Origin: Chloroflexi bacterium TSY
GTDB lineage: Bacteria > Chloroflexota > Anaerolineae > Caldilineales > Caldilineaceae
DNA: 64,000 bases
Assembly: GCA_019217005.1 (NCBI GenBank)
Contig: JAHBNG010000057.1
Coordinates: 20,065 to 84,064 of the forward strand
Reading direction: 5' to 3'
Shown here: positions 28,335-37,558 of the stretch, piece by piece
Position numbering within the stretch: position 1 is the stretch's first letter
Layout: the number at the start of each line of letters is the position of its first letter
Program-made: the position numbers and the translations under genes
The notes under the pieces: generated by a model
Databases searched by the model: none
What the model saw: only the letters and a program-made list of their open reading frames with translations
Told to the model about the DNA's origin: nothing

Positions 28335-29538
28335 GTTTTCGGGTTTTTTACGCACTGATGGACGAAAAGGGATTCGGAATACCATTGTTGTCGCGTACTT
28401 GGTCGAGTGTGCCCATCATGTGGCCCGTGAGATCGTCTACCCCTATCGTCACGACGATGTGCATTTGATCGGCTTTAGCGGCTGCTACCCCAATCAATAC
28501 GCGTTCGACATGATGTCGCGGTTGTGTTGTCATCCCAATGTAGGTGCGACCTTACTGGTCTCCTTGGGCTGTGAGAATTTTGATCGGCACCGATTATCGA
28601 AGGTGATCAAAGCCTCTGGCCGACCCGTTGAGACATTGGTCATTCAAGAGACGGGCGGCACCCGTCCGACCATCGAAGCTGGACAAGCATGGCTTGGTCA
28701 AACTCGCACCGCGTTAGAAGAGACCCCACGTGCGCCGATGGCGCTTGATGAATTAATCGTTGGCACCATCTGTGGTGGGTCGGATGCGAGTAGTGGCATC
28801 ACTGCCAATCCGGCCATTGGGCGCTGCTTTGATCTATTGACCCAGCACAAAGCAGCGGCAATTTTTGAGGAAGGTGGGGAACTGATTGGCTGTGAACAGA
28901 TTATGGCCGATCGGGCTGTGACTCCCGAATTGGCGGCTGAAATTTTGACGACGATGGAAAAGACGGCTCGTTATTACACGGCCATGGGACATGGCAGCTT
29001 TGCCTCTGGCAATGCGGACGGCGGGTTAACCACAGTCGAGGAAAAGTCGATGGGCGCGTATGCCAAGAGTGGCTCTTCCCAGATCAGCGGCCTGATTAAA
29101 CCTGGCGATGTTCCTCCACGCGGCGGTCTCTATTTGATGGATGTGGTGCCCGATGGCGATATCCGCTTTGGATTCCCCAATATCAACGATACGGCAGAAA
29201 TTGCCGAGATGATCGCCTGTGGCGCCCATTTGACTCTTTTTTCGACGGGACGAGGCTCAGTGGTTGGCTCGGCCATTTCGCCTGTGATCAAAGTTTGCGC
29301 CAACCCCGAAACCTATCGCCGCATGCAGGATGACATGGATGTAGACGCCGGACGTATTTTGGAAGGCCAGGCCACTTTGGATGAGGTTGGTCAAGAAATT
29401 TTCGACAAGATCTTAGAGATCGCCCAAGGAGAAAAAACTAAATCGGAAGATTTGGGCCATCAAGAATTTGTCTTGACCTATAAGAGCTTTGAGCCGATTG
29501 GTCCAGCCTGTTTGCCAACCAGGAACCATCGATCGTGA
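28318..29538 (+). CDS. UxaA-type dehydratase, large C-terminal subunit
   Basis: 406 residues from the ATG at 28318 inside the previous gene. Family blocks: GFLRTDGRKGIRNTIVVAYL, LVSLGCENFD, ICGGSDASSGITANPAIGRC, FASGNADGGLTTVEEKSMGA and TGRGSVVGSAISPVIKVCAN. Conserved Cys residues suit the iron-dependent chemistry of the family. The natural end should follow EPIGPACLP; instead PTRNHRS comes from a junction, after which a PhyH fragment starts. So the last few residues may be altered by a rearrangement, though the catalytic part is complete. Confidence 0.9.
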   Translation: MSTKIEFSGFLRTDGRKGIRNTIVVAYLVECAHHVAREIVYPYRHDDVHLIGFSGCYPNQYAFDMMSRLCCHPNVGATLLVSLGCENFDRHRLSKVIKASGRPVETLVIQETGGTRPTIEAGQAWLGQTRTALEETPRAPMALDELIVGTICGGSDASSGITANPAIGRCFDLLTQHKAAAIFEEGGELIGCEQIMADRAVTPELAAEILTTMEKTARYYTAMGHGSFASGNADGGLTTVEEKSMGAYAKSGSSQISGLIKPGDVPPRGGLYLMDVVPDGDIRFGFPNINDTAEIAEMIACGAHLTLFSTGRGSVVGSAISPVIKVCANPETYRRMQDDMDVDAGRILEGQATLDEVGQEIFDKILEIAQGEKTKSEDLGHQEFVLTYKSFEPIGPACLPTRNHRS

Positions 29539-29588
29539 GTTGGGTTATGCGCAAGGCATCGACATCAACATCGTCCGCGTTGACCTGC

Positions 29589-29696
29589 ATGGCCTGTCAC
29601 TACATTCCCTATCACTCCGAGAACTGGGTTCGGGACTGGTCGCTCATTTCGTTTGATGGGACGCACAAAATCCACTATATGCCGCGGTCTGCCTAA
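29589..29696 (+). pseudogene. C-terminal fragment of a second PhyH gene
   Basis: MACHYIPYHSENWVRDWSLI continuing to a stop at 29696. It closely matches the end of the PhyH protein at 25652-26383 (ACHYIPYQSENWDRDWPRIS) at DNA level too. Only the last 35 codons remain. It points to a duplication followed by deletion, or to recombination between PhyH paralogues, next to the altered end of the UxaA-like gene. Confidence 0.8.
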
Positions 29697-29999
29697 GAAA
29701 TATCCCGCAATTTCTCCAGGTCACTGGTGATGAACCCTTATTACTTACGGATTCGGTTCCCTATCGTCTGAAATTGGCAGAATAGCTTGGCGGAAAACCG
29801 ATTAACATCGGCGGCACAGAACTCAAAGATGAGTTAGTTCATCACGGTACGAACGAAGTTGATATGGCCATATGATAGTATGATTTTCATATAGGACTAG
29901 CGAGAACATTCGCTTGCGGCACGAAGTCGTACGCCCCCGCTAGTCCAATTGGTAAATTGGAGTCTCTGAATGACTATGATTTGAGCGAGGAGTGAATTT
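29697..29999 (+). other. Non-coding stretch with decayed coding remnants and a hairpin
   Basis: The first 170 bases translate in part as IPQFLQVTGDEPLLLTDSVP and LGGKPINIGGTELKDELVHH with an in-frame stop, so a dead gene end of unknown kind. An inverted repeat follows at 29894-29946, then the leader of the gene at 30000. Confidence 0.5.
29894..29946 (+). promoter_or_regulatory. Inverted repeat GGACTAGCG upstream of the nucleotidyltransferase operon
   Basis: GGACTAGCG at 29894-29902 pairs with CGCTAGTCC at 29938-29946, loop of 35 bases. It could be an operator or an RNA hairpin in the leader. Function not known. Confidence 0.35.
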
Positions 30000-30752
30000 G
30001 TGAGAGCGATCATTATCGGCGCCGGGCGCGGATCGCGGTTGATGCCTACGACCGCCGACACGCCCAAATGCTTTGCGGAAGTCGCCGGGCGGCGGATCTT
30101 GGATTGGACATTGCAGGCGTTTGGCCACAACGACATCAACCGGATTTGCTTCATCGGCGGTTACCAGATTGAAAAGGTCCACCACGACTATCCAAACTTC
30201 ACATTCCGGCATAACATCGATTGGGAAAACAACAATATCCTTGAGTCATTGATGTACGCCCAAGACTTGATGGATGAACCATTCATCTGCTGCTATTCTG
30301 ACACGCTCTTCACGGCGGACGTAGTGGCACGAGTGTTGGCCAATGACGATGACATTTCACTGGTTGTCGATACGCATTGGCTGGATCGTTACGAACATCG
30401 CACGGAACACCCAAGCGATGACGCCGAAAAGGTCACCGTCCGCGACGGAGTCGTGACGCGGATCCACCGTGGGATTGACGAGCAGCAGGCACATGGCGAA
30501 TACATCGGCGTGGCCAAGTTCTCCGCCGCTGGTGCTGCTTGTCTGCGCGAACATTACCATCGATGCCGCGCGCAGTACGCCGGCCAGCCGTTCCGCGAGG
30601 CAAAAACGTTCGAAATGGCGTACCTAATCCACCTGTTGCAGGAGATGATCGAAGCTGGCGAACGAATGGTACACGTTGATACGCCTGGCGGCTATATTGA
30701 GATCGATACGCAGCAGGATTTTGACTATGCGCGGCAGCGATGGGCACCGTGA
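30000..30752 (+). CDS. Sugar-phosphate/choline-phosphate nucleotidyltransferase-like protein
   Basis: 250 residues. The N-terminus RAIIIGAGRGSRLMPTTADT and PKCFAEVAGRRILDWTLQAF is the NTP-transferase signature (GxGxR, with Lys of PKC), closest in feel to the phosphocholine cytidylyltransferase-like group. CCYSDTLFTADV holds the metal-binding Asp. It would couple a phosphorylated sugar or aminoalcohol to a nucleotide. GTG start with GAGGAG upstream. The next gene starts 31 bases downstream, so the two form an operon. A long N-terminal domain only, with no acyltransferase fused. Confidence 0.85.
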   Translation: MRAIIIGAGRGSRLMPTTADTPKCFAEVAGRRILDWTLQAFGHNDINRICFIGGYQIEKVHHDYPNFTFRHNIDWENNNILESLMYAQDLMDEPFICCYSDTLFTADVVARVLANDDDISLVVDTHWLDRYEHRTEHPSDDAEKVTVRDGVVTRIHRGIDEQQAHGEYIGVAKFSAAGAACLREHYHRCRAQYAGQPFREAKTFEMAYLIHLLQEMIEAGERMVHVDTPGGYIEIDTQQDFDYARQRWAP

Positions 30753-30783
30753 GTCGTCAGTGTAGATTTGGGAGAAACCACCC

Positions 30784-31845
30784 ATGAGCAAACTATTCCC
30801 TACCTCGGTTGTGGGTTCGATGCCGCGTCCAGGATTCGTGAAACACTTGATCGGCAACGCCTCGGGTTATTCGTCCGACGAGTACAAGCGGTTGATGCGA
30901 TCTGCCGTCAGTTTTGTTGTCGCGTTACAGGAATGTGCGGGCCTGGATATCATCACCGACGGTGAATTGTGGCGGACGTCGTACATCGGTGTCATCGCCG
31001 AATTGGCTCATGGCTTCGAACTGAGCCTGAATCCAGCCGATGGACGAACTTGGACGGTTGTGGTCGATAGACTGTCGCCAAAAAATCCGGGCTTTATCGC
31101 AGGGGAGGTTTCGTTTTTGAAACAGATCACGAAAAAGGAGATCAAAGCGACGCTCCCAGCGCCAGCTCTGTTGGGTGAACGGATGTGGGATCCAGAGAAA
31201 TCATCGCGTGCCTATCCGACGCGCGATGACTTTGTCCGCGACTGCGTGCCCATCCTGCGGCGTGAAGTTGAACTGCTGTGTGAGGAGGGTGTATCGATCG
31301 TGCAGATCGACGACCCACACCTGTGCTTGTTTGTGGATGATGCCGTACGCAGTGCGTACGAGGAGGCCGACAAGGCCGCCGATTTCGCAGTCGATATGAA
31401 CAACCAGGCGGTCGAAGGGATCGACGGCATCCGCGTGGCGGTTCACCTGTGTCGTCGCGCGGGCGCGCGGGCACGTGGCGAGGCAACATTCCGCGGCAGC
31501 TACGATCCGATCATCCGACAACTGAACCGCCTGAACGCACATCACTTGACGATGGAGTTCACGACACCGGGCGCTGGCGACATGGCCGTCCTCCGACAAC
31601 TCCGAGACGACTTTGAAATCGGGCTCGGCTGCGTCAGTTGCCAACCCGGAGAAGTCGACTCGGTCGCATCCATAGTCAACCGAGTCGAAACGGCGCTGGA
31701 ATTCCTGGACGCCGACCGGATCACCTTGAACCCTGATTGCGGTTTTGCACCGGGTTCGGCGGCCGTCGTCAGTCTGGATGAGGTCTTCATCAAACTGCAG
31801 AACGAAGTGCAAGCGGCCAGGCACTTGCGGGACAAATATGGTTGA
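30784..31845 (+). CDS. Cobalamin-independent methionine synthase (MetE C-terminal)-like protein
   Basis: 353 residues, a single barrel. It starts FPTSVVGSMPRP, the usual opening of short MetE-like proteins. Zinc ligands are visible: His and Cys in VAVHLCRRAG, Glu in LTMEFTTPGAGD, Cys in LNPDCGFAPGS. QIDDPHLCLF is the substrate-side block. Such short forms move methyl groups to thiols or act on related carbon-sulfur substrates; the true donor is unknown, and it need not make methionine. It shares an operon with the nucleotidyltransferase, an unusual pairing. Confidence 0.9.
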   Translation: MSKLFPTSVVGSMPRPGFVKHLIGNASGYSSDEYKRLMRSAVSFVVALQECAGLDIITDGELWRTSYIGVIAELAHGFELSLNPADGRTWTVVVDRLSPKNPGFIAGEVSFLKQITKKEIKATLPAPALLGERMWDPEKSSRAYPTRDDFVRDCVPILRREVELLCEEGVSIVQIDDPHLCLFVDDAVRSAYEEADKAADFAVDMNNQAVEGIDGIRVAVHLCRRAGARARGEATFRGSYDPIIRQLNRLNAHHLTMEFTTPGAGDMAVLRQLRDDFEIGLGCVSCQPGEVDSVASIVNRVETALEFLDADRITLNPDCGFAPGSAAVVSLDEVFIKLQNEVQAARHLRDKYG

Positions 31846-31920
31846 CGACCGAGCGTTATAAGTATAGAATGTGGTATGAAATGCCGAGATGACTTGCTCG
31901 CTCTGGTTGGCAAAGCTTCT

Positions 31921-31952
31921 GCCTAACGAAAACTGCTGTTTTTTCTTAGGCA
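31921..31952. terminator. Bidirectional terminator between convergent genes
   Basis: Stem TGCCTAA-CGAAAA paired with TTTTTTC-TTAGGCA around a 6-base loop, with A-rich and T-rich arms. It lies between the stop codons at 31845 (plus) and 31984 (minus). Confidence 0.6.
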
Positions 31953-31983
31953 ATTGCGTACGCAGATAGTCCATCAGTTGCTG

Positions 31984-32967
31984 CTACAGGGACACGACCT
32001 GGCCGCTCTCGACGCTTTCGTTGATCGCCATCGTGATGCGATGGGTCTCGAACGCATCGGCATAAGAACAATAGACTGCCCGTCGATTGCCGCTGCGCAC
32101 AGCGTCCAGGAACGCGCGGTCTTCCGCTGCGTATGGTTTGCTGGTGTTTCTGATCTTCTCCTCGCGGTCCGGTGTTCTCACGATTAGTTCGCTGTTGTTA
32201 TGGGTGACCACCAGTTCGTCAAGCAGGAAATCTACGCCTGTCCGGAAGCCCCCTGGCGCCAGGTGACCGGTGCCAGCGCACAGCACAGCGCCATTGTCGA
32301 AGGTGATGGTCGCAACGATATGGTCGTAGATATCGTGCTTCTCCCATTTCTTCGCACCGATGCCCCTCGTACCCTGCCCATACACACTCACGGCCTTGGC
32401 GCCGATCAGGTGACGCGCGATATCGACCACGTGGGTAGCTTGCTCGTTCATCTGCCCTCCGCTCTGCGCTTGTTGCCGCCACCACATCACGCCGGGCATA
32501 CCGCCGATCCAATAGGCGAAGGCCGTTGATACCGACTTGCCGGCCATGCGTTTGCGTGCGATCTGCGTGATCTCCGTGCTGCGCCAATTATAGCCCACCG
32601 CACTGACCACCCCGGCCTTCTCGATCGCCGCATGGATTGCGGCCGCCTTGGCCAGATCGACCGCCAGCGGCTTTTCAACGAAGAGCGCCACGCCACGCTG
32701 GGCGGCGAGGATCTCCTGGTTGGTGTGCGCAAACGGCGGCAGGCAGACGTAGACCGCGTCCAGTGAAACCTCATCCAGCATGCGTTTGGCGCTGGTGTAT
32801 GCGGCGCCACCATATTCCCGGACCGCCCGATCGGCGACTTCCTCATTTACATCACAGAAGGCCACCAACGCTACGTCATCCCAATGCGAAAGGTGTTTGA
32901 GGTGCCCCTCGCGCGCAATGCCGCCCACACCGATGAAGCCGATTTTGAGTTTCTGTATATCTGACAT
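31984..32967 (-). CDS. Gfo/Idh/MocA family oxidoreductase
   Basis: 327 residues. N-terminal Rossmann fold: KIGFIGVGGIAREGHLKHL (NAD(P)-binding glycines), VYVCLPPFAH and LFVEKPLAVD with the EKP motif whose Lys is catalytic. The C-terminal domain holds GGQMNEQATHVVDIARHLIG, with the conserved His. It oxidises a sugar or inositol ring hydroxyl, or its reverse. GGAG lies upstream of the ATG at 32967, 46 bases after the isomerase gene, and they form an operon. The pairing suggests inositol-like or unusual hexose breakdown. Confidence 0.93.
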   Translation of the reverse strand: MSDIQKLKIGFIGVGGIAREGHLKHLSHWDDVALVAFCDVNEEVADRAVREYGGAAYTSAKRMLDEVSLDAVYVCLPPFAHTNQEILAAQRGVALFVEKPLAVDLAKAAAIHAAIEKAGVVSAVGYNWRSTEITQIARKRMAGKSVSTAFAYWIGGMPGVMWWRQQAQSGGQMNEQATHVVDIARHLIGAKAVSVYGQGTRGIGAKKWEKHDIYDHIVATITFDNGAVLCAGTGHLAPGGFRTGVDFLLDELVVTHNNSELIVRTPDREEKIRNTSKPYAAEDRAFLDAVRSGNRRAVYCSYADAFETHRITMAINESVESGQVVSL

Positions 32968-33013
32968 GATGCCACTCCAGATGGTTGCTTGTTTTTGGAT
33001 GATTTCAGCGCCG

Positions 33014-33814
33014 TCACGCCTTGGCCAGACACGCCCGGAGGTAGGCGACAGACTGAGGCAGCGCGACTTCTCCTCTGTCGCTTAAGCTGCATTCAAAAGC
33101 CATGTAGCCGTCAAAGCCGACCTCTTTGAGCACCTTGAACGCGGCGGTGAAGTCGATGTCGCCGGTACCGGGTTCCTTGCGCGTATTGTCCGCCAGATGC
33201 ACATGGCCCAACACGTCGGCGATGGCCGCAAAGCTTCTCGGCGTATTCGGCTGTTCGATGTGCATGTGAAAGAAGTCAGCCATTACGCGCACACCCTTGC
33301 CGACGGCGCGGCACAGCTCCGCAGCCTCCTCGACGTCACGGAGCGCATTCGACTCGTAGCGGTTGAGCGGCTCGAGCAGCAGGCACGCACCTGTGCCTTC
33401 GGCGTAACGGGCAAGCTCCTCGAGCACGTGCCGCAGCAGTTCGATCTCGGCCTCGTGTTGCGTTTTCCACGGCGCCATATCGGGCACGCGCGCGTTGCGA
33501 TTGAAGATCGGCACCGAGATTGGACCTGTCGCTCCCAATTCAGCGGCGAGGTCAAGATAGCGTTTCAGCACATCAACGCAGGCCCGACGGCGTTGGGGAT
33601 CGGGATGGATCATCTCAGCCTCAAATCCACCGCAAATGGATGAGGCCTTCACTGGGCTGTCCTTCAACGCCGCTCGGCGCTCGGCCAGACCATCCTCGTC
33701 ATTCAGGTGTGCGCCGGCCAGTTCCACGCCTTCGAAGCCATATGCCTCCAGGTTGCGTAGCTTTTCGGCAAAGGTCTTGCCCGGGGCCAGGCCTTCCTGG
33801 CATGATAGTTTCAT
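33014..33814 (-). CDS. Sugar phosphate isomerase/epimerase (xylose isomerase-like TIM barrel)
   Basis: 266 residues with the AP-endonuclease-2 type barrel. Metal ligands can be placed: Glu in LLLEPLNRYES, Asp and His in MADFFHMHIEQ, His in GHVHLADNTRKEPGTGDIDF, and Glu in GYMAFECSLSDRG. A strong ribosome site, AGGAGGTGA, precedes the ATG at 33814. First gene of a two-gene operon with the dehydrogenase. It would interconvert keto and aldo or epimeric sugars; substrate unknown. Confidence 0.92.
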   Translation of the reverse strand: MKLSCQEGLAPGKTFAEKLRNLEAYGFEGVELAGAHLNDEDGLAERRAALKDSPVKASSICGGFEAEMIHPDPQRRRACVDVLKRYLDLAAELGATGPISVPIFNRNARVPDMAPWKTQHEAEIELLRHVLEELARYAEGTGACLLLEPLNRYESNALRDVEEAAELCRAVGKGVRVMADFFHMHIEQPNTPRSFAAIADVLGHVHLADNTRKEPGTGDIDFTAAFKVLKEVGFDGYMAFECSLSDRGEVALPQSVAYLRACLAKA

Positions 33815-34209
33815 CGATTCACCTCCTAGGTATCTTCATAACCTCAATCCGTACGCTGGCAAATGTTGTATCTTATCGCGCTCCTAACCTTATCGAACCA
33901 ACTTTGCCCAAAATCAACGTCGAGACAAGATCCACCTCGCCAAAGAATAATGGTAAGCATTCAGCTAGTCTGCCATTAGCCATCAGCTCGGCACTTCCCT
34001 GTATTGTTCGATGACTTCGTGACCTCCGTGTTCGACGACATCGTAGCCACTGCCTCAGGCGTCAGGGACACGATGTCTCCGAACCATACACTTCCCTGTC
34101 GAGACAAGCTGCTTAAACGTGACAAGCTGATAGCTGAAATGCTGATAAGCTGAACAGCTACGAATAATGTTTGGACGTCGGCTGCATGCGGTTGTTAGGG
34201 GCGGTACTG
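33815..34209. other. Intergenic, holds one copy of a dispersed repeat
   Basis: No gene is visible. Besides the repeat at 34000-34092 there is a run of short imperfect repeats of the type AAGCTGATAGCTGAA around 34110-34165 and the phrase TGCGGTTGTTAGGGGC near 34188. Confidence 0.55.
34000..34092 (-). repeat. Dispersed repeat, copy 1 (about 90 bases)
   Basis: The reverse strand reads GTGTATGGTTCGGAGACATC through to ACGAAGTCATCGAACAATAC. It matches 40939-41055 on the plus strand (GTGTATGGTTCGG..., GTGGCTACGATGTC, CACGAAGTCATCGAATAATA) with an extra segment in the second copy. Confidence 0.65.
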
Positions 34210-35106
34210 TTAAGAAAGCAATCCCATCTCTTGCATTTTCTCTCTTGCTTGCTGACAGTCGCGCATTGCTTCATAGACGGATTGTAGCTCATCAAAATGC
34301 TGATCCACATCAATGGTTAGTTTGGCAATACGGTCAATGAGGGTTCTATCCGCTTCTGTCAGATCAGCCTCCGATTTTCGAAGTAAATGATGGCTCCAGA
34401 GATCCCATCCCAATAACTCAACCTTATTCAGTCGTTCTAGTTCCTGAACAACACAAGAGCGAAGAGCCAGCCAGCCGTTATGGTTGCTGCTTTCACCAAA
34501 ATCAAGGGGATCCATTTCACCATTCCGACATTGCTGCCAAACGGAACCACCTAGATAAAAATCTCAGTCATAAACCTTATCTAGCGTGTCAAACGTGATC
34601 CGATTATTCGCTTGACGCGTAATATCGTCAATCTGGGGATCAATCAAAATCCACCGTTCTTGTGTAACATCCCAGTATTCAGGGATATAGTGATCACCAA
34701 TCAAATAGCGATCACCAATCAAAACGCCAGGTAGATAGGGCGCAAACCCTGTGCGAATTCGCGCCGGGATGCCCTGATGCCGAACCATTGAGGCAAACAG
34801 CAAAGCAAAATCGCGACAGGTACCTGTCACCCGTTCTGTGGGTGGACGTGGTGTTGTTAATGGAGCCGAATTCATCGCCAAGAGTTTCGTCAGTCGTTCC
34901 GGGATGGTGCGCAGATTAAATTCTCGTTCTCTTTCATCGGTGAGTGTCAAACCGTGAAGGGGCAGCGTTGCGTCATGCATCATCAAACCCTGAATCACGT
35001 GGGTCAAACTGGAAATATCTCTTGGCAAGTCATCGTAAAGTTCAGCATATTTACCAGGCACACTCATTGCGCTTTGCGAAGTGTAGTACAATAAATGGTT
35101 ATCCAT
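34210..35106 (-). pseudogene. Transglutaminase-like protein with one in-frame TGA
   Basis: From the ATG at 35106 the frame covers a transglutaminase-like domain: Cys in TGTCRDFALLFASMVRHQGI, His in GDHYIPEYWD and Asp in WILIDPQIDD form the triad. TGA at 34564-34566 interrupts it after LDKVYD, yet the same frame continues without a break as DFYLGGSVWQQCRNGEMDPL and DFGESSNHNGWLALRSCVVQ to 34210. The second half matches the usual tail of this family, so it is one gene. The catalytic half ends before the stop and might still be made. The family cleaves or cross-links peptide bonds; the role here is unknown. Confidence 0.83.
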
Positions 35107-35690
35107 AGTGAGAGCTTACGATCCATGTAAATAGAGTGACTGATTGCTCGATATATAGATGTTCAGATAATGCTTTTCCACACGAAACAGCAGCTTGTCA
35201 GCATTGCAGCCGGTCAGCCAGAGAGCTGACGAGCTGAAATGCCATCAACGGCAAGAAAATCTTTTTCTGAAAGGCTATAGCTCTATTATAACCGATCATT
35301 CGATGGTGTTTGGATCGCGTCCGGCTTCGATCAGAAAGGGCATTAGCTACCTTGGCGATCAGCTCAGCGGCAGACAGATTTTGGGTCAACTGACGGCGGT
35401 CTATGATAATCGATTGCAAAGGTTTGAGCCAACTTATCGAACCCTGTCACAGTATACCGAATTTAATTCTTAACATCCATTATTCAGTCTCAATGTTGAT
35501 CGGGGCATACCAATCTGACCCAGTTCAGCCAGGAGCTCAAGCGGTATTTTGGTGTGTTGCTGTCGATGCTGGGCCGTAAGAAGTAAGATTTGGCAGTAAG
35601 TGGCAGTGAAAATCGTCGCCATGGCAGTGGGATTTGAGATATCGTAGGCGAATCAAACTCAATCTCATTTTCATGGAGAACGAAAGTCAC
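35107..35690. other. Intergenic, mostly non-coding
   Basis: Open frames here are short and not protein-like. At about 35505-35582 the plus strand reads NLTQFSQELKRYFGVLLSML before a stop, perhaps the dead end of an old gene. Short repeats of GTCAGC/GCTGAC occur near 35190-35235. Confidence 0.45.
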
Positions 35691-36734
35691 ATGACAAACT
35701 CAGTAGCAATCCCGTTTGCCCGTTGGCAACGCATATGGCGATGGACCAAGCGCATTCTGCTTGGTCTGCTTGGTCTGCTCGTACTCGCTTCTGCGGCTGG
35801 TGCTATCTATCAACGGACCGCTACAGCTGCCGACCGCGTCCAATTTCCACCCTACGGTCAGTTGGTTCAAGTCGGCAACCATCGACTTCATCTTCACTGT
35901 ATTGGGCAGGGAAGTCCAACAATTGTGGTCGACAATGGAGCAGGGAGCTGGTCAATTACGTGGCTCGATTTGCAAACACGCTTGGCCGAACGCACGCGTA
36001 CATGCACATATGATCGGGCGGGACTAGGCTGGAGCGACCCAGGGCCATCGCCACGCACGAGCCAGCAGATGGTCGAGGAGCTTCATACGCTATTGCAGAA
36101 TGGGCAAATTCCGCCGCCCTATATCCTTGTTGGGCATTCACTGGGTGGCTACAACGTGCGACTCTATGCGGCTCGATTCCCAGACGAGGTCGTAGGCATT
36201 GCGCTGGTTGAGTCTGGGCACGAGGAGCAGTGGGAACGGTTGCCAGAGGAGATTAGCGCGCTGGTTGATGAGCAAATGGGTTTGCTCAATGTGGCTCGTC
36301 TCCTGGCTCACGTTGGTATTGTGCGGCTCTTTATGGCACCAGAGGCACAATCCCTGCCACGCCAAGAGCGTCAAGCACACACCGCAGCGATGGTCACGCT
36401 CAAAACGCTGAGTGCCACAATTGCCGAATTTGAGTCGGCGCGCACGAGCGCTCGGCAGGTGGCCGCAACCGATTCACTAGGCGACTTACCACTGGTTGTC
36501 GTCACGGCTCGTCATAGCAACAACGCGTTTATCAATATCCCCACAAGAATTGATGTGCCATTTGCTGAGGCTGATCGTGTCTGGTTTACGCTGCAAGAAG
36601 AATTGGTCAACTTATCGACGAATAGCAAACATTTCATTAGCGAGACTGGAACCCACGACATCAATTTTGACGATCCCGATCTCGTTATTGAAGCGCTCGA
36701 TACCTTGTTGTCGATGGCCGAACATAAGAATTAG
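35691..36734 (+). CDS. Membrane-anchored alpha/beta hydrolase
   Basis: 347 residues from the ATG at 35691 (GAAAG 5 bases upstream; an ATG at 35673 is possible). A basic N-terminus is followed by a membrane anchor (ILLGLLGLLVLASAAGAIY). The hydrolase fold starts GNHRLHLHCIGQGSPTIVVD; the nucleophile is Ser in LVGHSLGGYNVRLY, and the late His is in ETGTHDINFDDPD. TCTYDRAGLGWSDPG matches the oxyanion-side block of this group. It is probably an esterase or lipase-like enzyme at the membrane face. Stands alone. Confidence 0.9.
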   Translation: MTNSVAIPFARWQRIWRWTKRILLGLLGLLVLASAAGAIYQRTATAADRVQFPPYGQLVQVGNHRLHLHCIGQGSPTIVVDNGAGSWSITWLDLQTRLAERTRTCTYDRAGLGWSDPGPSPRTSQQMVEELHTLLQNGQIPPPYILVGHSLGGYNVRLYAARFPDEVVGIALVESGHEEQWERLPEEISALVDEQMGLLNVARLLAHVGIVRLFMAPEAQSLPRQERQAHTAAMVTLKTLSATIAEFESARTSARQVAATDSLGDLPLVVVTARHSNNAFINIPTRIDVPFAEADRVWFTLQEELVNLSTNSKHFISETGTHDINFDDPDLVIEALDTLLSMAEHKN

Positions 36735-37158
36735 TGGGTCTTTGCGTGTTCGTGGACCAGGGTGGGGCGGAGTGGCAGAGTGGCAGAGTATGCGCTACTT
36801 CCCCTGGTCCATGGTACAAGGCATCTATGCTTGAAGACGGTTAGTACTTCTTCGTAGTTGGGGTCAAAAGCCAGATCATAGAGCTGTTCACTATTTGACC
36901 TCTACCTTGTGATAGAAGAAGATCTGAAGTTCCACCTCTTCCATCGGCGTTACGCGATGGGGTTGTTGCGGCTTGATGATGCCATCGACGCCGGGTGACA
37001 GTTGTATGGCTTCTTCAGATACGACAGATGTCTTCTCGAAATCTCACGACAGCCGTTTCCTATTTACGATGAACATTGGATAGAATGATATCTGAATCAG
37101 ATACATGCTAAGTATAGTAGGTGGTCTGGTGCTTTGTATATGACTAAAGTCGTATTCG
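36735..37158. other. Intergenic with a cupin-like remnant
   Basis: Other than the fragment described at 36891-37043, no gene is visible. A run GAGTGGCAGAGTGGCAGAGT near 36770 is a short tandem repeat. Confidence 0.5.
36891..37043 (-). pseudogene. C-terminal fragment of a cupin-like protein
   Basis: 50 residues: EEAIQLSPGVDGIIKPQQPH followed by RVTPMEEVELQIFFYHKVEV and a stop. The PGV...KPQQPHRV...EVELQIFFY pattern is like the last strands of a cupin barrel (DUF1971-type). No start codon; a stop lies just upstream in frame. A gene relic. Confidence 0.5.
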
Positions 37159-37335
37159 ATGAGCGATAATCAATTGGGCGTGCAGATCGATGTCAATTCA
37201 ATTTTGGGAACTGTTCGTGACGTCACCAGCCGTTCGTTTAAGGAATTACGCGCCCACGGCCTGATTGAGATGGGCCGCCACGCGATTCAGATCAAAGACC
37301 GAGATGGTTTGCTACAGTCGACGAGAGGTGGTTAA
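37159..37335 (+). pseudogene. C-terminal HTH fragment of a CRP/FNR-type regulator
   Basis: 58 residues. ILGTVRDVTSRSFKELRAHG and LIEMGRHAIQIKDRDGLLQ is the recognition helix and wing of a Crp-family HTH. The cyclic-nucleotide-binding domain and the first HTH helix are missing; the ATG at 37159 has no ribosome site. A relic rather than a working regulator. Confidence 0.7.
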
Positions 37336-37558
37336 CGGCGCTCGTATGGAATGGAGGTATAGCGAATTTCAGACTGGTGTGCCTCGGTTCACCCAGACTT
37401 GGTCAGCGGCTTGCCGAACAGCCCTGTAACGGTCCAGTGCCTTGACTACCTGCACTGAAAGTACCTTGCCCCTGCAGCTTGAATGGACAGCTCACGATGA
37501 TCAGATCTGTTCCTCATGAACAGACGAAGACCAAGAAAACACGCATCTGGAGAGAAAG

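Noticed and set aside
31201..31974. A 257-codon minus-strand frame opposite the MetE-like gene.
   Set aside because: The plus-strand frame has the zinc ligands and family start; the opposite frame is a shadow.
34110..34165. Short repeats of the type AGCTGATAGCTGAA were considered as a CRISPR-like or tandem array (also near 35190 and 61450-61540).
   Set aside because: Units are irregular, very short and without constant spacers; no cas genes are present.
35195..35473. A 92-codon open frame upstream of the membrane hydrolase.
   Set aside because: No ribosome site, no family-like blocks, and low-complexity composition.
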